A stretch of 64,000 nucleotides of DNA from Manihot esculenta (lineage: Eukaryota > Streptophyta > Magnoliopsida > Malpighiales > Euphorbiaceae): contig NC_035171.2 in NCBI RefSeq assembly GCF_001659605.2, positions 31,303,325 to 31,367,324 of the forward strand, written 5' to 3'. This document shows positions 26,001-38,300 of this stretch, piece by piece. The position numbers and the translations under genes are program-made. Under the pieces are notes generated by a model that saw nothing but the letters and a program-made list of their open reading frames with translations, had not been told where the DNA came from and made no database searches. Position 1 is the first letter of the stretch. Each line of letters opens with the position of its first letter.

Positions 26001-26709
26001 AAGAACGTTACCTTGGGAGGAAGGAAGTTTGGGATAGAAATCCCAGAGCCATGATCACCCTTGTTGTGTAAATGCTCCAAAATCTCATGCACCTTCTCTT
26101 CTTGTTTCAGCATTTGTTGAAGGGCAGAAACCTACATGGGTTTTTGCCAACTTCATGTAATTCAATATATATTAAAAAATACACATGGGTATGGTTCTCA
26201 TTTATTGATATCCATAGCCTTGTGGAAAATAATCAAGAGTGATGGGTTCTCAAGAAAGAAGTACTTGCATACTAGAAAGGCTTAAATTTTGTACTGCTCT
26301 CTTAAGAAAAACAAAACTCAAGAGAAAGAAATCAGTAATGGATATAGAAAAAGATATAAATTATGTTTATTTTTTAGATCTATGTTTAATTTTCCAGATG
26401 ATTGGCTCTAAAACTTGTGTGAGTAATTAATGCAAACATGCATATGCATATGAAAATGGATATATTTATATACCTCTCTTTCAAGTGCCTCTCTCATTTG
26501 CTGCCCGCTGATCTTCTTTCTTCTCTGTAATTACAAATAACCAAAGCAAAACATAAAAGAAAGAAACAGAAAGAAGAAAGCTAAGCATAAAGGTAATTTT
26601 TCTTTCCTTTTCTTTTAAGAAAGGGTGAAATAAAGAAGAGATGAAAGACAAAACATACAACATCCACTGGGACATTGAAATTTGCAGGTGAATCACTCTT
26701 ACTAGCCAT
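23016..26709 (-). CDS. MIP1-type leucine-zipper / DUF547 protein, ten exons
   Basis: Exons, in order: 26709-26659, 26524-26474, 26131-26012, 25404-24955, 24873-24431, 24322-24223, 23983-23924, 23675-23592, about 23502-23405 and about 23327-23016. Together they give about 585-590 residues. The N-terminus has a coiled coil with heptad leucines (ISGQQMREALEREVSALQQM and AKELLAELAMVESEIIRLES). A low-complexity middle follows, then a C-terminal DUF547 domain with QKLAFWINMYNACIMH, GFLQYGVPSSPEKLF, VTFALCCGTRSSPAVRVYTA and IPYDFEFQYLLAI. This is the plant 'ternary complex factor MIP1 leucine-zipper plus DUF547' architecture. Its biochemical role is not settled; MIP1 of snapdragon was found as a partner of MADS-box proteins. 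All verified junctions keep phase; the last two acceptors are by eye. The intron after exon 7 holds an AT microsatellite and a MITE-like hairpin. Confidence 0.88.
23741..23860. repeat. AT microsatellite plus MITE-like hairpin in an intron
   Basis: An (AT)n tract at about 23741-23761 is followed by an inverted repeat. The left arm, 23788-23816, contains 'ggacccaacacataatgtag' and the right arm, 23824-23858, contains 'attaatgtgtcttgggtcc', with a short loop. It lies between exons 7 and 8 of the DUF547 gene. Confidence 0.65.
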
Positions 26710-29700
26710 GAAGAATATGCTTCAATATACTGTAGCTTCAACCTTCCTTTACAACTCAAGGAGGCATTAAAACAACAAGGAATGCGCAACAAATGCAGGT
26801 GATCATGAGATAAAAAAGATACCCAATTGGCTTAGAACTAAAGGAAGAGAAGTGTCAGCTGGTTGTTGAAAATTGAAAAGAAAAAAGAAGTTGTTTTGGG
26901 TTTAGAGAGGGGATGAGAAGGAGCTTTCATGGTGATAGAAGTTGGTTAAGTCTATGGTTACTGTCTGATGAAAATGTGGGTGAGAGACTGAGACATTACA
27001 CAGAGAAATTAAAAGGGAATTGCGAAGTGGGCTTTTGCTTTGCTTTAGCGTAGCTTGCAATTGTGGGTTAGTGGTTATACCTTCTTTAACAAGTTCATTC
27101 CAATGGCTTTATATGGATGAGATTGCTAAATAAATTATGAATTTTCAATTATTGTTATTATTATTATACCTACTTGATTGTTTCTGTTTTAATCAATCAT
27201 TAGGCAGGATGACAATTCTCTACTCAAGTATAATTTGTATTAGTTAGAAAAAAATGAGTATTTAGTCTTTATAATATAAATGAAGACCGATTAGTTCATT
27301 TTTCAGTTTAAAAGAAATATATTAAAATATTTTTAATATTTTAAAAAATTTTAATTAATTTATTCGTTAATTTTAATTATTAAATTTTATAAAAAAATCT
27401 TTAGTACGAAGATATTAATTAATAAATTTTTTAAAAAATTAATTAATGAATTAATGAATTTTTTTAAATCATAAAAACTAATTAGTAAATATACCTAACA
27501 ACTAAAATTAATAAAAAAATTAATTAATAATTTTTTTTAAAATTTCAGTGATATTTTAACTTTTTAAATTAAAAAATTAACTAATAAATTTTTTTATAAG
27601 ACTAAACAGTAAGTTTTTCTATTATTATAAAATTAAGAAAAAAATATCATTTATTTTTTATACTATAAAAAAAATCATTAATTATTTTGTAATTTTAAAA
27701 AATATATTAAAATATCCTTAAAATTTTAAAAAATCTACTCAATACTCTTTATATTAATTTTAACTGTTAAATATTTTACTATTTAAATTCTATGATATAA
27801 AAAAAATTTATGGTCTATTAATTAGAAAAAATTATAATTTTGCTGCGTTTAATCATAATTTTAGTAAAAACTTTTATTATTTAAATTCTATGATATAAAA
27901 AAAATTTTATGGTCTATTAATTAGAAAAAATCATAATTTTGCTGCGTTTAATCATAATTATAGTAAAAACTTTCGATTTTGAAGGATAAAATCTCAAACT
28001 TTTAAATTTATTATAATATATATATTCAATTTTTAAAATTATTTATCAAATTGATAGAAAAATTTAAAATTTTTCATTTAATTATAATTATAGCCACAAC
28101 TTTTAATATTAAACTTAAACTTTTTTTTTTGTTATTATAATCAATTTTTAAAATAATTTTGATGACTTTAAAATGGAGCAAATCTCATACTATATGTATT
28201 TATTTATTTTTAAAATATTTAGTTAAATATATATATATCAAATTCTTTCACTCTTATTAACCACGTAATCTAAAAATATTTAACTCTTATTATTTCAATC
28301 CCTAATTTAAAATATGAAATATCTATTTTAAATGAATCTTTTAAGTTTAATTAGTTTTAAATTTGAGATTTCAAAGTTTAAATTAAAAATTAATATAATA
28401 AAACTTAAAATTTTTATATGATTAATTAGATTATAAGAATTTTCCATTTTAAATAAATCTCTTAGTTTAATTTATTTTAAATTAGAAATTTTAAAATTTA
28501 AATTAGAGATTAATATAATAAAAGTTAAATGTGTTTAAAGTTATATGGTTAATTAGATAATCAGAATTCTACTTGTTAAATGAATGTCTAAATCTAATTA
28601 ATTTTAAATTAGGGATCATGATAAGATAAATATCTTTTTAAGATATATAGTTAATTAGATGAAAAAAATTAGAGATTAAAATAATAAGAATTAAATACTT
28701 TTGTTAATTACTGTTAAAAATTAGTTATATATATTTAACTAAATATTTATCAAAATTATTTTAGAAGTTGGTTATAATAATTAAAAAGTTTATATTAGTA
28801 TTGAAAGTTGTAATTTAGATGTTTCTGTCTAATTTGATAAATTATTTTAAAAATTAATTATAATTGTAATAAATTTAAAAATTGAAATTTTTATTTAAAA
28901 TTAAAAATTTTAACTATAATCATATTAAGCATAAAGTTATTTCTAATTAATAGCTGTTCTTATAAAATATCTACTATTTAATTCATTCTATCAAAGGCAT
29001 TTTAAACTTTTACATGATACTTCTCACTAAAATTAATGTGAACTAATTAATATATTTTTAAAATTAAAATTTTAATATATTTTTTAAAATTGAATTTCTC
29101 TAAAATATAAAAACCACATAATAATTTTTTTAAAATTAATTTATCAGAAAGTTTAATAATAATTAATATATTTATATTTTTTTTTCTATAATTAATTATC
29201 ATTTAAAATATATTAATTAATGAAAGAATGGAGATAGAATTTAATCTATCTTATATACACTGGCCAATTATTTTTATAATGAAAAAATTAAAGTATAATT
29301 AACGAATTTAATATTTTAGTCTCCCACTTTAATTTTATTCAAATTAAAAATTTCTCTATAAATACTATTATTAATAAAAAAATAATTTAACTACTCTCTT
29401 TAAAATCCAATATTTTAATTCTTTAAAATTATTTAAACAATAAAAATTTACACACAAATCAAAATAATAATTAAAATTATAAATTTAATATTCATAAATA
29501 AATAAAAATTTTAAGAGATTTAAATTTTATTTTAATAAATTTAATAAAAATTAATAAATTTATCAAAAATCAAAATAAATAAAAAATTAAAAGTCAAAAT
29601 TCAAAAATCAGCTCGCCGTCGCCTGTGATGGTCAACTGTTGCTTGTTGTCGTCTATCACTTGCCATCGCTTGTTCGCTCGTTTCCGTCATTTGCCGCTTG

Positions 29701-31930
29701 CTGCGCCTTCTACTCGTGTTAGTTCCTATCACCTACTGTTCGCTGCGGCTCCACCACCGAACCTGTCCCTTATGTCGCTGGCCAGTAACGTCTTCCATCA
29801 CCTCCTTAATTATTATAAAATAGATTTTATAATAATAAATTTTATAATTTTGAGTGATAGATTAAACATAAATAATAAAGAGAATGAGAATGAAGAAAAA
29901 AAATTTAGAATTTTAAAAAATTAAAAATTTAAAGGATAAGTAATTTTTATTAATGATAAAAGTATTTTTAAAATTATATTTTAATTTTTTTAAATTTAAA
30001 TAAAATTAAAATTGAGAGACTGAAATATTAAAATTTAAAAATAATAAGATAAATATATTAATATAGTAATTTTTTTTAAAATGAAAAAAAAAATTATAAT
30101 ATATCACCAGAAGGGGAAAGTATATAGCACGTTAATATTCCGTTTGTTTCTGTAGAGAATATTTTTCGTTAAAATAATTAATAAAAAAACAATTATTTTA
30201 CTTTAAAAAAAAAAAAATTTGAGCTCTTAGTGTTGAGCATCAAATCCTGAAACCATTGAATTTTCTATGGAAATGTTTCGTTCAAGTCTCCCTCCTCAAC
30301 ACCTCTACCTCTACGGGAAAAAAAGAAAATTATTTGTCTTTTCTTCGATCTTCATTGTCTGCTTTATCGTCGATCATTTTGGCTCTTTCACTTGCAACAT
30401 CTTTCTTCAGAGTTGCCGCGAAATTAGAATCTGCCTTGTGGTTCTGATTCTTCATTGTCGTCGTGGTTCAGATTCCAATCACTACCTTTTCTTATTAGTT
30501 AAAATCGTAACTGTTGTCCATCGCCGTGGTGATTCCTCTACTGGCCAAATGGTTGGCGGCTTGTCATGTTCGTTTTCATCTTCAACAGGGAAAAATTCAT
30601 CATTTTCGGTTAATGTAAAGGAGTTAGGGTTTTTGTGGCTTGATAAAATAAAGGATTTGAAGGATCTGAGCAGTTCAGTTTGGTTTCTCGGAGTAAATAT
30701 CTTGGTGAGTCTTCTGTTATGGGAACTGGAGTTATAGTGATTTTATCTTCATCCCTGCTCACATTGGTAGTAGATTTGTGTTTGATTGTTGAGTAGCACG
30801 AATGGCGGCGATGATGTGTTCATATATATTGAATCAGTATTGAAACTTTTTTTTTTTCCTGTTAATTGAATTCTGACATTTTTATTCTAAAAACTTGTGA
30901 AAATTTTGTTTGGGAATTCAAAATGTAAATGCTGTTCAAATTTATTCATGGATGGAAATTGGAACTTTTCTTATGCAATTTCTATCTCAAATAATTTTTA
31001 TTTATCATTAGTCTTTGTTTTTTCGAAATTTATTTATAATTAGTTAATATTGTAGTCTCGGAAAATGAAATAATACCTTGATCGGGCCATTATTTTATTC
31101 ATTAAATTTTTTAATATATAATAATTTTTTCAATTAAATCCTAATTAATCCCAACTTTTCTTTAATTAACACACATGCACTTGATATTAGGTTATTGGAA
31201 TTGATGTAACCCGCTGCACCACAAACAAAAGAAAAGGCTTTTTTGATATACGGCAAAAACCCAGCATCACGTGGATTTATATATAGTGTCTATATAATTC
31301 TTGTTTCTTTTGGAACTGTGGCATCAATATCCAGAAGCATCTTCTCCAAGGTATGCTTTCATGAAGTTATTACTACCATTCTGTTTTAGTTTCTTCTTCC
31401 TTAAAGAAAAAAAAAAGATAATCTTTGACGTTGAGTATATTTGTTGAATTCAGTGTACATAATTTTACTGGTTATTGTTGATTATCCGATCATCGATCGA
31501 GCACATTTTCATTCTTTAATATAATTACAATGGTTTGTAACTTAGTTTGCCACTTTTCTTTATGCTTTCTTGATTAAGCCATGCATTCTTCTATGTAGCT
31601 GGCATCCGACAAACAGCAAATTCTTCTTCCCAAGAGAAAATATAATAGCGATCGAGCTCTACATGATTCTCATTCATTTTTCTTTTTGTGGGACAAGATA
31701 ATAATTAACGCATTTGAATAATGATTTAGTTGGGAAGTAATATATATAACACGTGTTTACTGATAACTGATGTGAGCTAACAGATGATCTGTATGAGGAC
31801 ATTTTCTGTAATTGAATGATTGATGTACGAGTAAAGTTTAGACTTCTCTCTCTGTTCATTTCTTTCTTATCCGAGTTCTTCACTTATTTTGTGTTCTTTC
31901 CTTCCGTCCGGTGCATTTTTTCTTTTATTT
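26710..31930. other. long AT-rich gene-free stretch
   Basis: 26710-27050 is probably the 5' UTR and promoter of the DUF547 gene. 27170-29600 is extremely AT-rich with no coding potential and contains a 98-bp tandem duplication. Islands at 29605-29810 and 30230-30830 have open frames (29625-29924, 30267-30737), but neither translation shows a known domain. A donor-like CTCCAAG/GTATGC at about 31349 could end a 5' UTR exon of the F-box gene. Confidence 0.45.
27776..27971. repeat. tandem duplication of a 98-bp unit
   Basis: Two adjacent near-identical copies, each with 'tttaaattctatgatataaa' and 'ttgctgcgtttaatcataat'. They differ by an A/T indel and a few substitutions. The repeat is in AT-rich spacer. 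Confidence 0.8.
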
Positions 31931-32256
31931 TGCATCAACGGTATCAGAGCAGTTCGATTCTTCGCCCCAGTAAGAAAAATTTGTTTCTCTTTCGGCAATA
32001 CTTCTTTCTTGTTCTCTCTCTGATTTTCTCTACATTTTTCTTTCTGTATTTTGTTCTTTCTTCCTTTTTAAGTTTTTTCAGTTCTTGAGTTAACTCTTCT
32101 TAACATTATTTCCTAAATCTTAGGTTCTTCCTTCTTTTCTGTTCTTTCTAATCCTTCTTTGCTTCTGTCCCTCTTCATTCTTATTTCTATTTATTGGTTC
32201 TTGTTCTTCTCAAATCCATTTTTCCAACAGAGAGAAAAATCTAAACTTTACTCGTA
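31826..32256 (+). mobile_element. LTR end with tRNA-Met primer-binding site (retrotransposon relic)
   Basis: 'gcatca' ends at 31937. It is followed at 31940-31950 by GGTATCAGAGC, the core of the initiator-tRNA-Met primer-binding site used by plant Copia elements. The upstream pyrimidine-rich sequence would then be the 3' part of a 5' LTR. A 29-base segment at 31826-31854 recurs inverted at 32228-32256 with two mismatches. No gag or pol frame follows. Confidence 0.5.
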
Positions 32257-32328
32257 TCAGTCTCATAGAGAATGTTTTCCCCTCTTACAGTTATCATGGG
32301 TTAGCTCACACCAATCAAGATTACATGC

Positions 32329-32400
32329 ATATCATTCATATACATTTCATGAATATCATTCATATACATTTCATGAATATCATTCATATACATTTCATGA
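32329..32400. repeat. three tandem copies of a 24-bp unit
   Basis: The unit is 'atatcattcatatacattt' plus 'catg(a)', repeated at about 32329-32352, 32353-32376 and 32377-32400. It lies upstream of the F-box gene. Confidence 0.9.
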
Positions 32401-33048
32401 AAAAACTTGCGTGATATGATCCACCGTGGATTCAAAACACAGGTAGGTGATTTCTCCCTAAAAAAATCAAATGGGTACTTTAATATATTTTGAGTCCATG
32501 GTAGACCAAATTTATTTAAGAATTTTCCTACATTTCAAAAAAAATTGAAGTTGTCTAAATTTAAACTTTAAGGTGCATTTGATATTATTGTTAGAGCTCT
32601 TGTACATTAGTTAAATAGCATACGAAATTGATTAAAAATTAAATTTAATATATTTTAATCCCAAAATACTATAGTAATAAAATTTTTTTCAAATTACTTT
32701 GTAGCCGAATCTTTTTTTTTTTCTTTCGAATAATATTTTTGTTTTTACCCCTTAAAACTCAATTTCAACAAAACCATGGTCTTCTGCATTAGAAACATTC
32801 ACTAAGAGTAATAGTTAATGATACCAATTATATGTTAAGCACAAAGAAAAGTGTTCTCATTGTTGTAGTCCAACTTTAAAGATAGAGATAGATTTACTAC
32901 TACAATACTTGAAAATTACCCTGTATTTCTATTTATTTGTTGATATAAAAAATTGGAAATAGTTGATTCCTACTTGAAAGTTGATATTAAATTCCTTTTC
33001 ACAGGTAACCATTCGGATCCGAATAGCAAACCAGTCTTCATCACTCCA

Positions 33049-34074
33049 ATGATGAGACAGGATCATTCCATTCCCTCTGGAAAACCATACCTTCCGGTTG
33101 ATCTCGTAAGCGAAATTCTGAGCTGGTTGTCTGTAGAGTGTTTGGCCAGATGCAAGAGCGTGTGCAAGCAATGGTTGGAACTAATCCAAGATCGCTACTT
33201 CATCGAAAAACATATGTCACGAAGCAAGAATCTTAATTGTTATACCAATCCGTGTCAAGAAAATGGGGTATCATATGAGTGGATAATTATCTTTGATGGT
33301 TTGATAATGGAGAGATGCATTGTCCTGAATAAGTACCGTATCAGGAACCTGGCAATGCGCAGAACAATTGATTTGCCAGCTCCAACCCATAACAGCAGAG
33401 ACTTCTTCGTCACTCTTCTTATATGTGGCTGCTATAAACTGGTTTCTGTATATGATTATCGAGAGGAAACTAAGTATTCTAAAGGATTTGAAGTTCTTAC
33501 ACTTGGTAAAGATGAGAAACCCTCATGGAGAGCCCTTGATACCCATATTTTCCGCGATTTCAATGGACAAGAACACAGACCGATTATTGTAATAAGTGCA
33601 GTTGCTTATTTTGTAAGAACCAATACGGTTGGATCAGAGGACTATGAGATAGTGTCTTTGGATATGGAGAATGAGAGTTTTACAGTTTTTTATTTGGCTA
33701 GGAGTTCCTTTCCGGAGAGCAACAAAGTTTTTCCCATGTGCTGGGATTTTCACTTTGCTCTCTCTGTCATTGCAAATAATGAGCTCCATGTGTTGGTGCT
33801 GAGAGACTACAAGAAGGGAAAATGGAATAAGAAGACTGTAATCCCATTGAAATTCTACAAGAAAAATCCTGATAAGTTTGGAAACAATGTTGTGCCTCGG
33901 CGTTGGATAGCTGACAAAAGCGTGATTTTGTTCAGGGTAATCAAAGGACACATCTCTGATTTTGCTTACAGCACCGTAAGCGAAGAGGTTGTGTGTGAGC
34001 ATACTAAGAACAGAAGGCGAACTTTTCCATTTGGACAAAGCCTAGTAACATTCAAAGGAATGAGACCAGAGTAA
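33049..34074 (+). CDS. F-box protein
   Basis: The coding frame ends at 34074. I choose the ATG at 33049, giving 342 residues (MMRQDHSIPSGKPYLPVDLV). A strong acceptor, CCTTTTCACAG, ends at about 33003, so the 32 in-frame codons upstream are likely intron. The N-terminal F-box reads LPVDLVSEILSWLSVECLAR followed by CKSVCKQWLELIQDRYF, the motif that docks SKP1 in SCF ubiquitin ligases. The rest resembles the F-box-associated (FBA-type) region with short beta-propeller-like repeats. Substrate is unknown. The coding region is uninterrupted. Confidence 0.85.
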   Translation: MMRQDHSIPSGKPYLPVDLVSEILSWLSVECLARCKSVCKQWLELIQDRYFIEKHMSRSKNLNCYTNPCQENGVSYEWIIIFDGLIMERCIVLNKYRIRNLAMRRTIDLPAPTHNSRDFFVTLLICGCYKLVSVYDYREETKYSKGFEVLTLGKDEKPSWRALDTHIFRDFNGQEHRPIIVISAVAYFVRTNTVGSEDYEIVSLDMENESFTVFYLARSSFPESNKVFPMCWDFHFALSVIANNELHVLVLRDYKKGKWNKKTVIPLKFYKKNPDKFGNNVVPRRWIADKSVILFRVIKGHISDFAYSTVSEEVVCEHTKNRRRTFPFGQSLVTFKGMRPE

Positions 34075-35343
34075 AAGAACCAAAATCCAGGTTGGTGGGA
34101 AAGACTTGATGATACCATCTATTGATTTGATTTAGTTAAGTATAGTTGATGATGATATCTTTTAGAAGTTATCCAGGACAAGAATGAATATTTCTTGATA
34201 ATGTCTAGTGCTTAATTTTTCTTTTTTTTTTTTTGTATTGAAAGTTTTAATGTGATGATTTCCTCAAGTTGCATGGTTTTATGTGTCAGGAACAATATCT
34301 CTTGTTCTTTGATATATCTTTTCATTATTATCAAATCTTCTCCTTATTACTGCTTTCTTTTCAGCCATAGGCTTACAGAAGGTTCAAACAATATTCCCTT
34401 TGCCATTTTTCCTATAATGATTTTGAAACTCATCCATAACTTTGAATTAAGTCTAGCTTAGATAACTTCATTTTCCTATAATTATGAAATTCAACTTAAA
34501 AACTTTGCATTAGTTGTTTAATATAAATTGCAATTTTATTATTTTCTCGCTCTTAACTTCCATTTTTTTAACCTAAAATGTGCTGATAAGATAATCCATG
34601 AAAATCGAGTTTCAAAATCCTCTTGCACCTTCTTTCCCTCTTCCCTATTTTATTCCGGAACGATTAGTGGCAGCACAAACGCAATATTCACCTTTTTTAA
34701 AAATTATATTTTAGTCCTTAAAATGTTCAAAATTATGTTTTTCCCCCTAAACTTTAAAATCTTGCTAATTATACTTTTCTCCCTATGATTTTCTGGACAC
34801 TTGCAACAATAATATTATCATAGTTATTCGTGAGAATTAAAATTATGCTAGGGAATTTTTTTTAAGCTCTAAACAAAGAAACTTAACAATGCTTGTATAA
34901 AATACCTACTAAATTTTAATAATTTTCAAACTATAATTATAGTAGGATAATTTAATATGAAAAATAGAAGGAAAACAAAAAGGAGATGCGAGAAAAGACA
35001 TTGGGATGCCTTGTTCATTAAATTCCTACTCCTATGTGTGTAATGTACACAAAAATATGTATAAAAAGAAAAGAAAAGAAAAGAAAAGATGATTCCTTTA
35101 CACATATCATTATGCACAAATCGGAGTTATCCTGTTATGATTTACATTGTTGTGTAGATGAGATTCCTTTTCACAGGTTTTCATAGCTCTCTAGCAATCC
35201 CCAACTTCTTCAAGGACTATCCACCATATTTTTCTGGGTATGTTTCAATTCCTATGCAAGTTTTTAACACAAAAGCAAGAGAATCTGGAATTGATGTTTT
35301 CTTCTACTTTGTACAGAAAGGGTGGAGCAGAGAATGGCTGAAT
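34075..35343. other. intergenic between F-box and ABCG genes
   Basis: AT-rich, with 3' UTR sequence of the F-box gene at the start. 'tttttccccctaaactttaa' type repetitive DNA lies at 34690-34780 and an AAAAG microsatellite at about 35065-35090. The open frame 35158-35415 overlaps the 3' end of the ABCG gene and shows no known domain. Confidence 0.45.
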
Positions 35344-38300
35344 TTACTTCTTTTGGAAGGTAATCATAATCATGAAGGCAACAATACGACTACCCAAGCC
35401 AGAAACAATGAGTAAGATTAAACAACGGTACCAATCCCTGATATCATACCCACTTTCCATGAGCGAGCCGCACCGTGTTATTAGCCATACACCATAATAT
35501 CTGCAAGTTAAGGCAGAGTTCATCAAGATTAAGATGGTTAATGAAGAAAGATTCTTTCAATTCCTACACATGAGGAAGTAAGTGTCACTGACCTTTTAGC
35601 ATTTGATATCACAAATGCTTCCAATGCCCATTTAGTGTAACACAGGTCAGCAATTTTTGAAACAAAGCTGCTGTCACCACGGGTTGCTATCAAGGTCAAA
35701 ACAACTGGAAGAAGCACCGACCACTGCATGAGTCAAAAGTTGGCTCATAAGCAGAAATGAAGAAAAGAATTTCCATTTGTGTGTCTGTAGATTACTCACC
35801 AGCTGAGCTGGACCAGCTTCTAAGAAAAGGGCTAATGCATAAGCTATCCCTGTCACGCAATAAACCAGACAGGTTAAAACTACATAATTATCTGTGACTG
35901 TTGATCTTGGATTGTTGAAGAAGTAGAACATTGACAAATACACTATTGGCTTGACAATTGTGTTGAAATGATCAACTGTATCCTTAGCAAGAAAATAAGC
36001 CAAGCCACTCATGCCTGAAGAACTTTCTCTCCAATAATGTAGCTTGTCCAAAGAAAATGATCTCAAAGCTGCAATCTTGCAGAGTAAAGCTGAAATCCAT
36101 CACAATTTGATGTTGGTGAGATTAAACCTTGTATTAATGATTTCTTCACAATGGGTTCTTAATAAACTATCTGATTAAAAATAACATGTCTATTTGCAGA
36201 ATCTCAGATACAAAAAACTTGAAGGACTTTAACTTACAGACTGCAATCACAGTGTATGTGTAACCAATCACTCCAAAAGTTTCATCGCTCACTTTAGCTA
36301 ATGTCCCTAAGCAGATTCCAGCCAGTAATAAGATCAAAAAATCTACAGCCTGTGTCCTTGCTTCTCTTAGTCTCTGCTTGCATATCCTGCAAAGAAGAAA
36401 CAGAGAGTAAAAACTGGTCATTTTTAAATCACTATGACGAGCAGGTCAAAGAATCAAGCCTACTCAAAGTACAAGGATTTGGCATCAAATTCACGTTCAC
36501 ATAATATTTAGGGAGATTTAAATTTTAGTCATGGATATTGTTATTATTAACAAGTTAATCTCTATATTTTTAAAAACCTATTAAAACGTCCTTATATTTT
36601 TCTTTAAAACGTCCTTATATTTTTCTTCCGTCAATGAAATAGTCATTCCGTCTTCTTTTCCATTAAAATTAGATAAAGGATGAGATAGAAAATTTTTAAA
36701 ATTTAATTTTATCCTCAAATAAAATTCCTTATTTAATCATTGGATATTGCTATTATTAACAAATCAGTCTCTACATTTTTAAAAATCTATTAAAACGTTT
36801 TTATCTTTTTTCATATCTATTAAAACGTCCTTATTGTTTATTTATGTCAATAAAATAGTCTTTATCTTCTCTCATATCTATTAAAATGTCCTTATCGTTT
36901 TTTTCCGTAAACGAAATAGTCCCTCCTCATCATTTCTTTCCATCGACAAAATCGTACATTCTTATATTTTCAGAAATCTATTAAAACGTCATTATATTTT
37001 CTCATATCTATTAAAATGTCTTTATCGTTTTTTTTCATCAAAGAAATAGTCCCTATCTTTTCTCACATCTATTAAAACGTTCTTATCATTTCTTTCCATC
37101 AACGAAATAGTCCCTTTTCCTCAAAAGAGAAGGAAAAGAAGAAGAAGGAGAAGGAGAAGAAGGAGAAGAAGGAGAAGAAGGAGAAGAAGGAGAAGGAGAA
37201 GAAGAAGAAGGAGAAAAAGAAGCAGAAGGAGGAAGAATCGATGAAGAAGAAGGAGGAGGAGGAGGAAAAGAAGCTGGGTAATTTGGTCTTTTACTATATT
37301 TTTAACAGCAAAAATAGACGGAATGACTATTTCGTTAGACGTTTTAATAGGTTTTTAAAAATATAGGGACTGATTTGTTAATAATGATAATATTTAGGGA
37401 CTAAATTGTAAATCTCCCTAATATTTATTATGAAAAGAAAATATTAACCTTACCTCCCCAGGAAGTATCTGTACTGTTGAAAGACACCTGGAGTTTTTCG
37501 ATTGGATAAGTCATCTAAGTTTGAGATATTGAGTTCTAAATTTTCTTTCTTCATCTCAACATTAGTTTTCATATCCTTCCAAAACTCCCCAGCAAAAGAC
37601 TCTGGTTCTCCTTGTGTTGAATCACTTGTGGATGGTCTCATTTCATCAGTATTCTGAAGCATATCCATAGGAACTGGGTAGCCATTATGAAGCATCCATC
37701 TAATTGGAAGCTGTTTAAAGTTCACACCTGAGCTCGGTTTTACGATCCCTTCCAAAATGTCAATGAAGTAATCTGGAGGATTCATACGGTCAGGTAAAGT
37801 AATCCCAAGGCCGGCAAAGTATTCTTCAACTTTCTTTACTGGTCCATGGTAGGCCGTTAGGCCACCCTTCGCTAGAAGTATCAAATCATCAAACATGTTG
37901 AACAATGTATAGCTGAAGAACAGTGGAAATTAGTTTGTCATGTCGGAAAATTATGTTTTTGTCTCAAAACATTGTGCATAAATAGCATACTACAAGTAAA
38001 ATCATTAAACTTACCTTGGTTGATGGACAACCATGCAGATGTTTACACCTTCAAGAGCTTCCCGTCGAAGAGCCCTGAGCAGTAAAAAGGAAGATGAGCT
38101 GTCTAAACCAGATGTGGGTTCATCCAATATCAGAAGTGAAGGTTCCATAACCATTTCAAGCCCAACATTTACTCGTTTTCTTTGACCTCCAGAAATTCCT
38201 CTCTTCTCCACTGTCCCCACTAGAGAATCCCGCACTGGCTGTAGCCCCAAGGACTCAATGACTCTTTCGACGACTAGAACCTTTTCTGCCTTTGGTAGAT

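Noticed and set aside
29625..29924. 99-codon plus-strand frame in a GC-richer island
   Set aside because: No domain and only a short island with coding-like composition, followed by AT-rich sequence.
30267..30737. 156-codon plus-strand frame
   Set aside because: No recognisable domain, hydrophobic and Ser-rich throughout, and no splice pattern that links it to a gene. It may be a 5' leader but cannot be supported as coding.
32329..32400. CRISPR-like spacing of short repeats
   Set aside because: The repeats are directly adjacent with no spacers and the DNA is a plant genome; it is a minisatellite.
32953..33048. F-box protein starting at the ATG at 32953
   Set aside because: A strong splice acceptor lies inside this stretch at about 33003, and the F-box begins shortly after the ATG at 33049, so the longer start is less likely.
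35158..35415. 85-codon plus-strand frame near the ABCG 3' end
   Set aside because: It overlaps the last ABCG exon on the other strand and has no known domain. It shares only about 17 bases ('attccttttcacaggt') with the F-box acceptor region, which is too little to suggest a duplicated gene.
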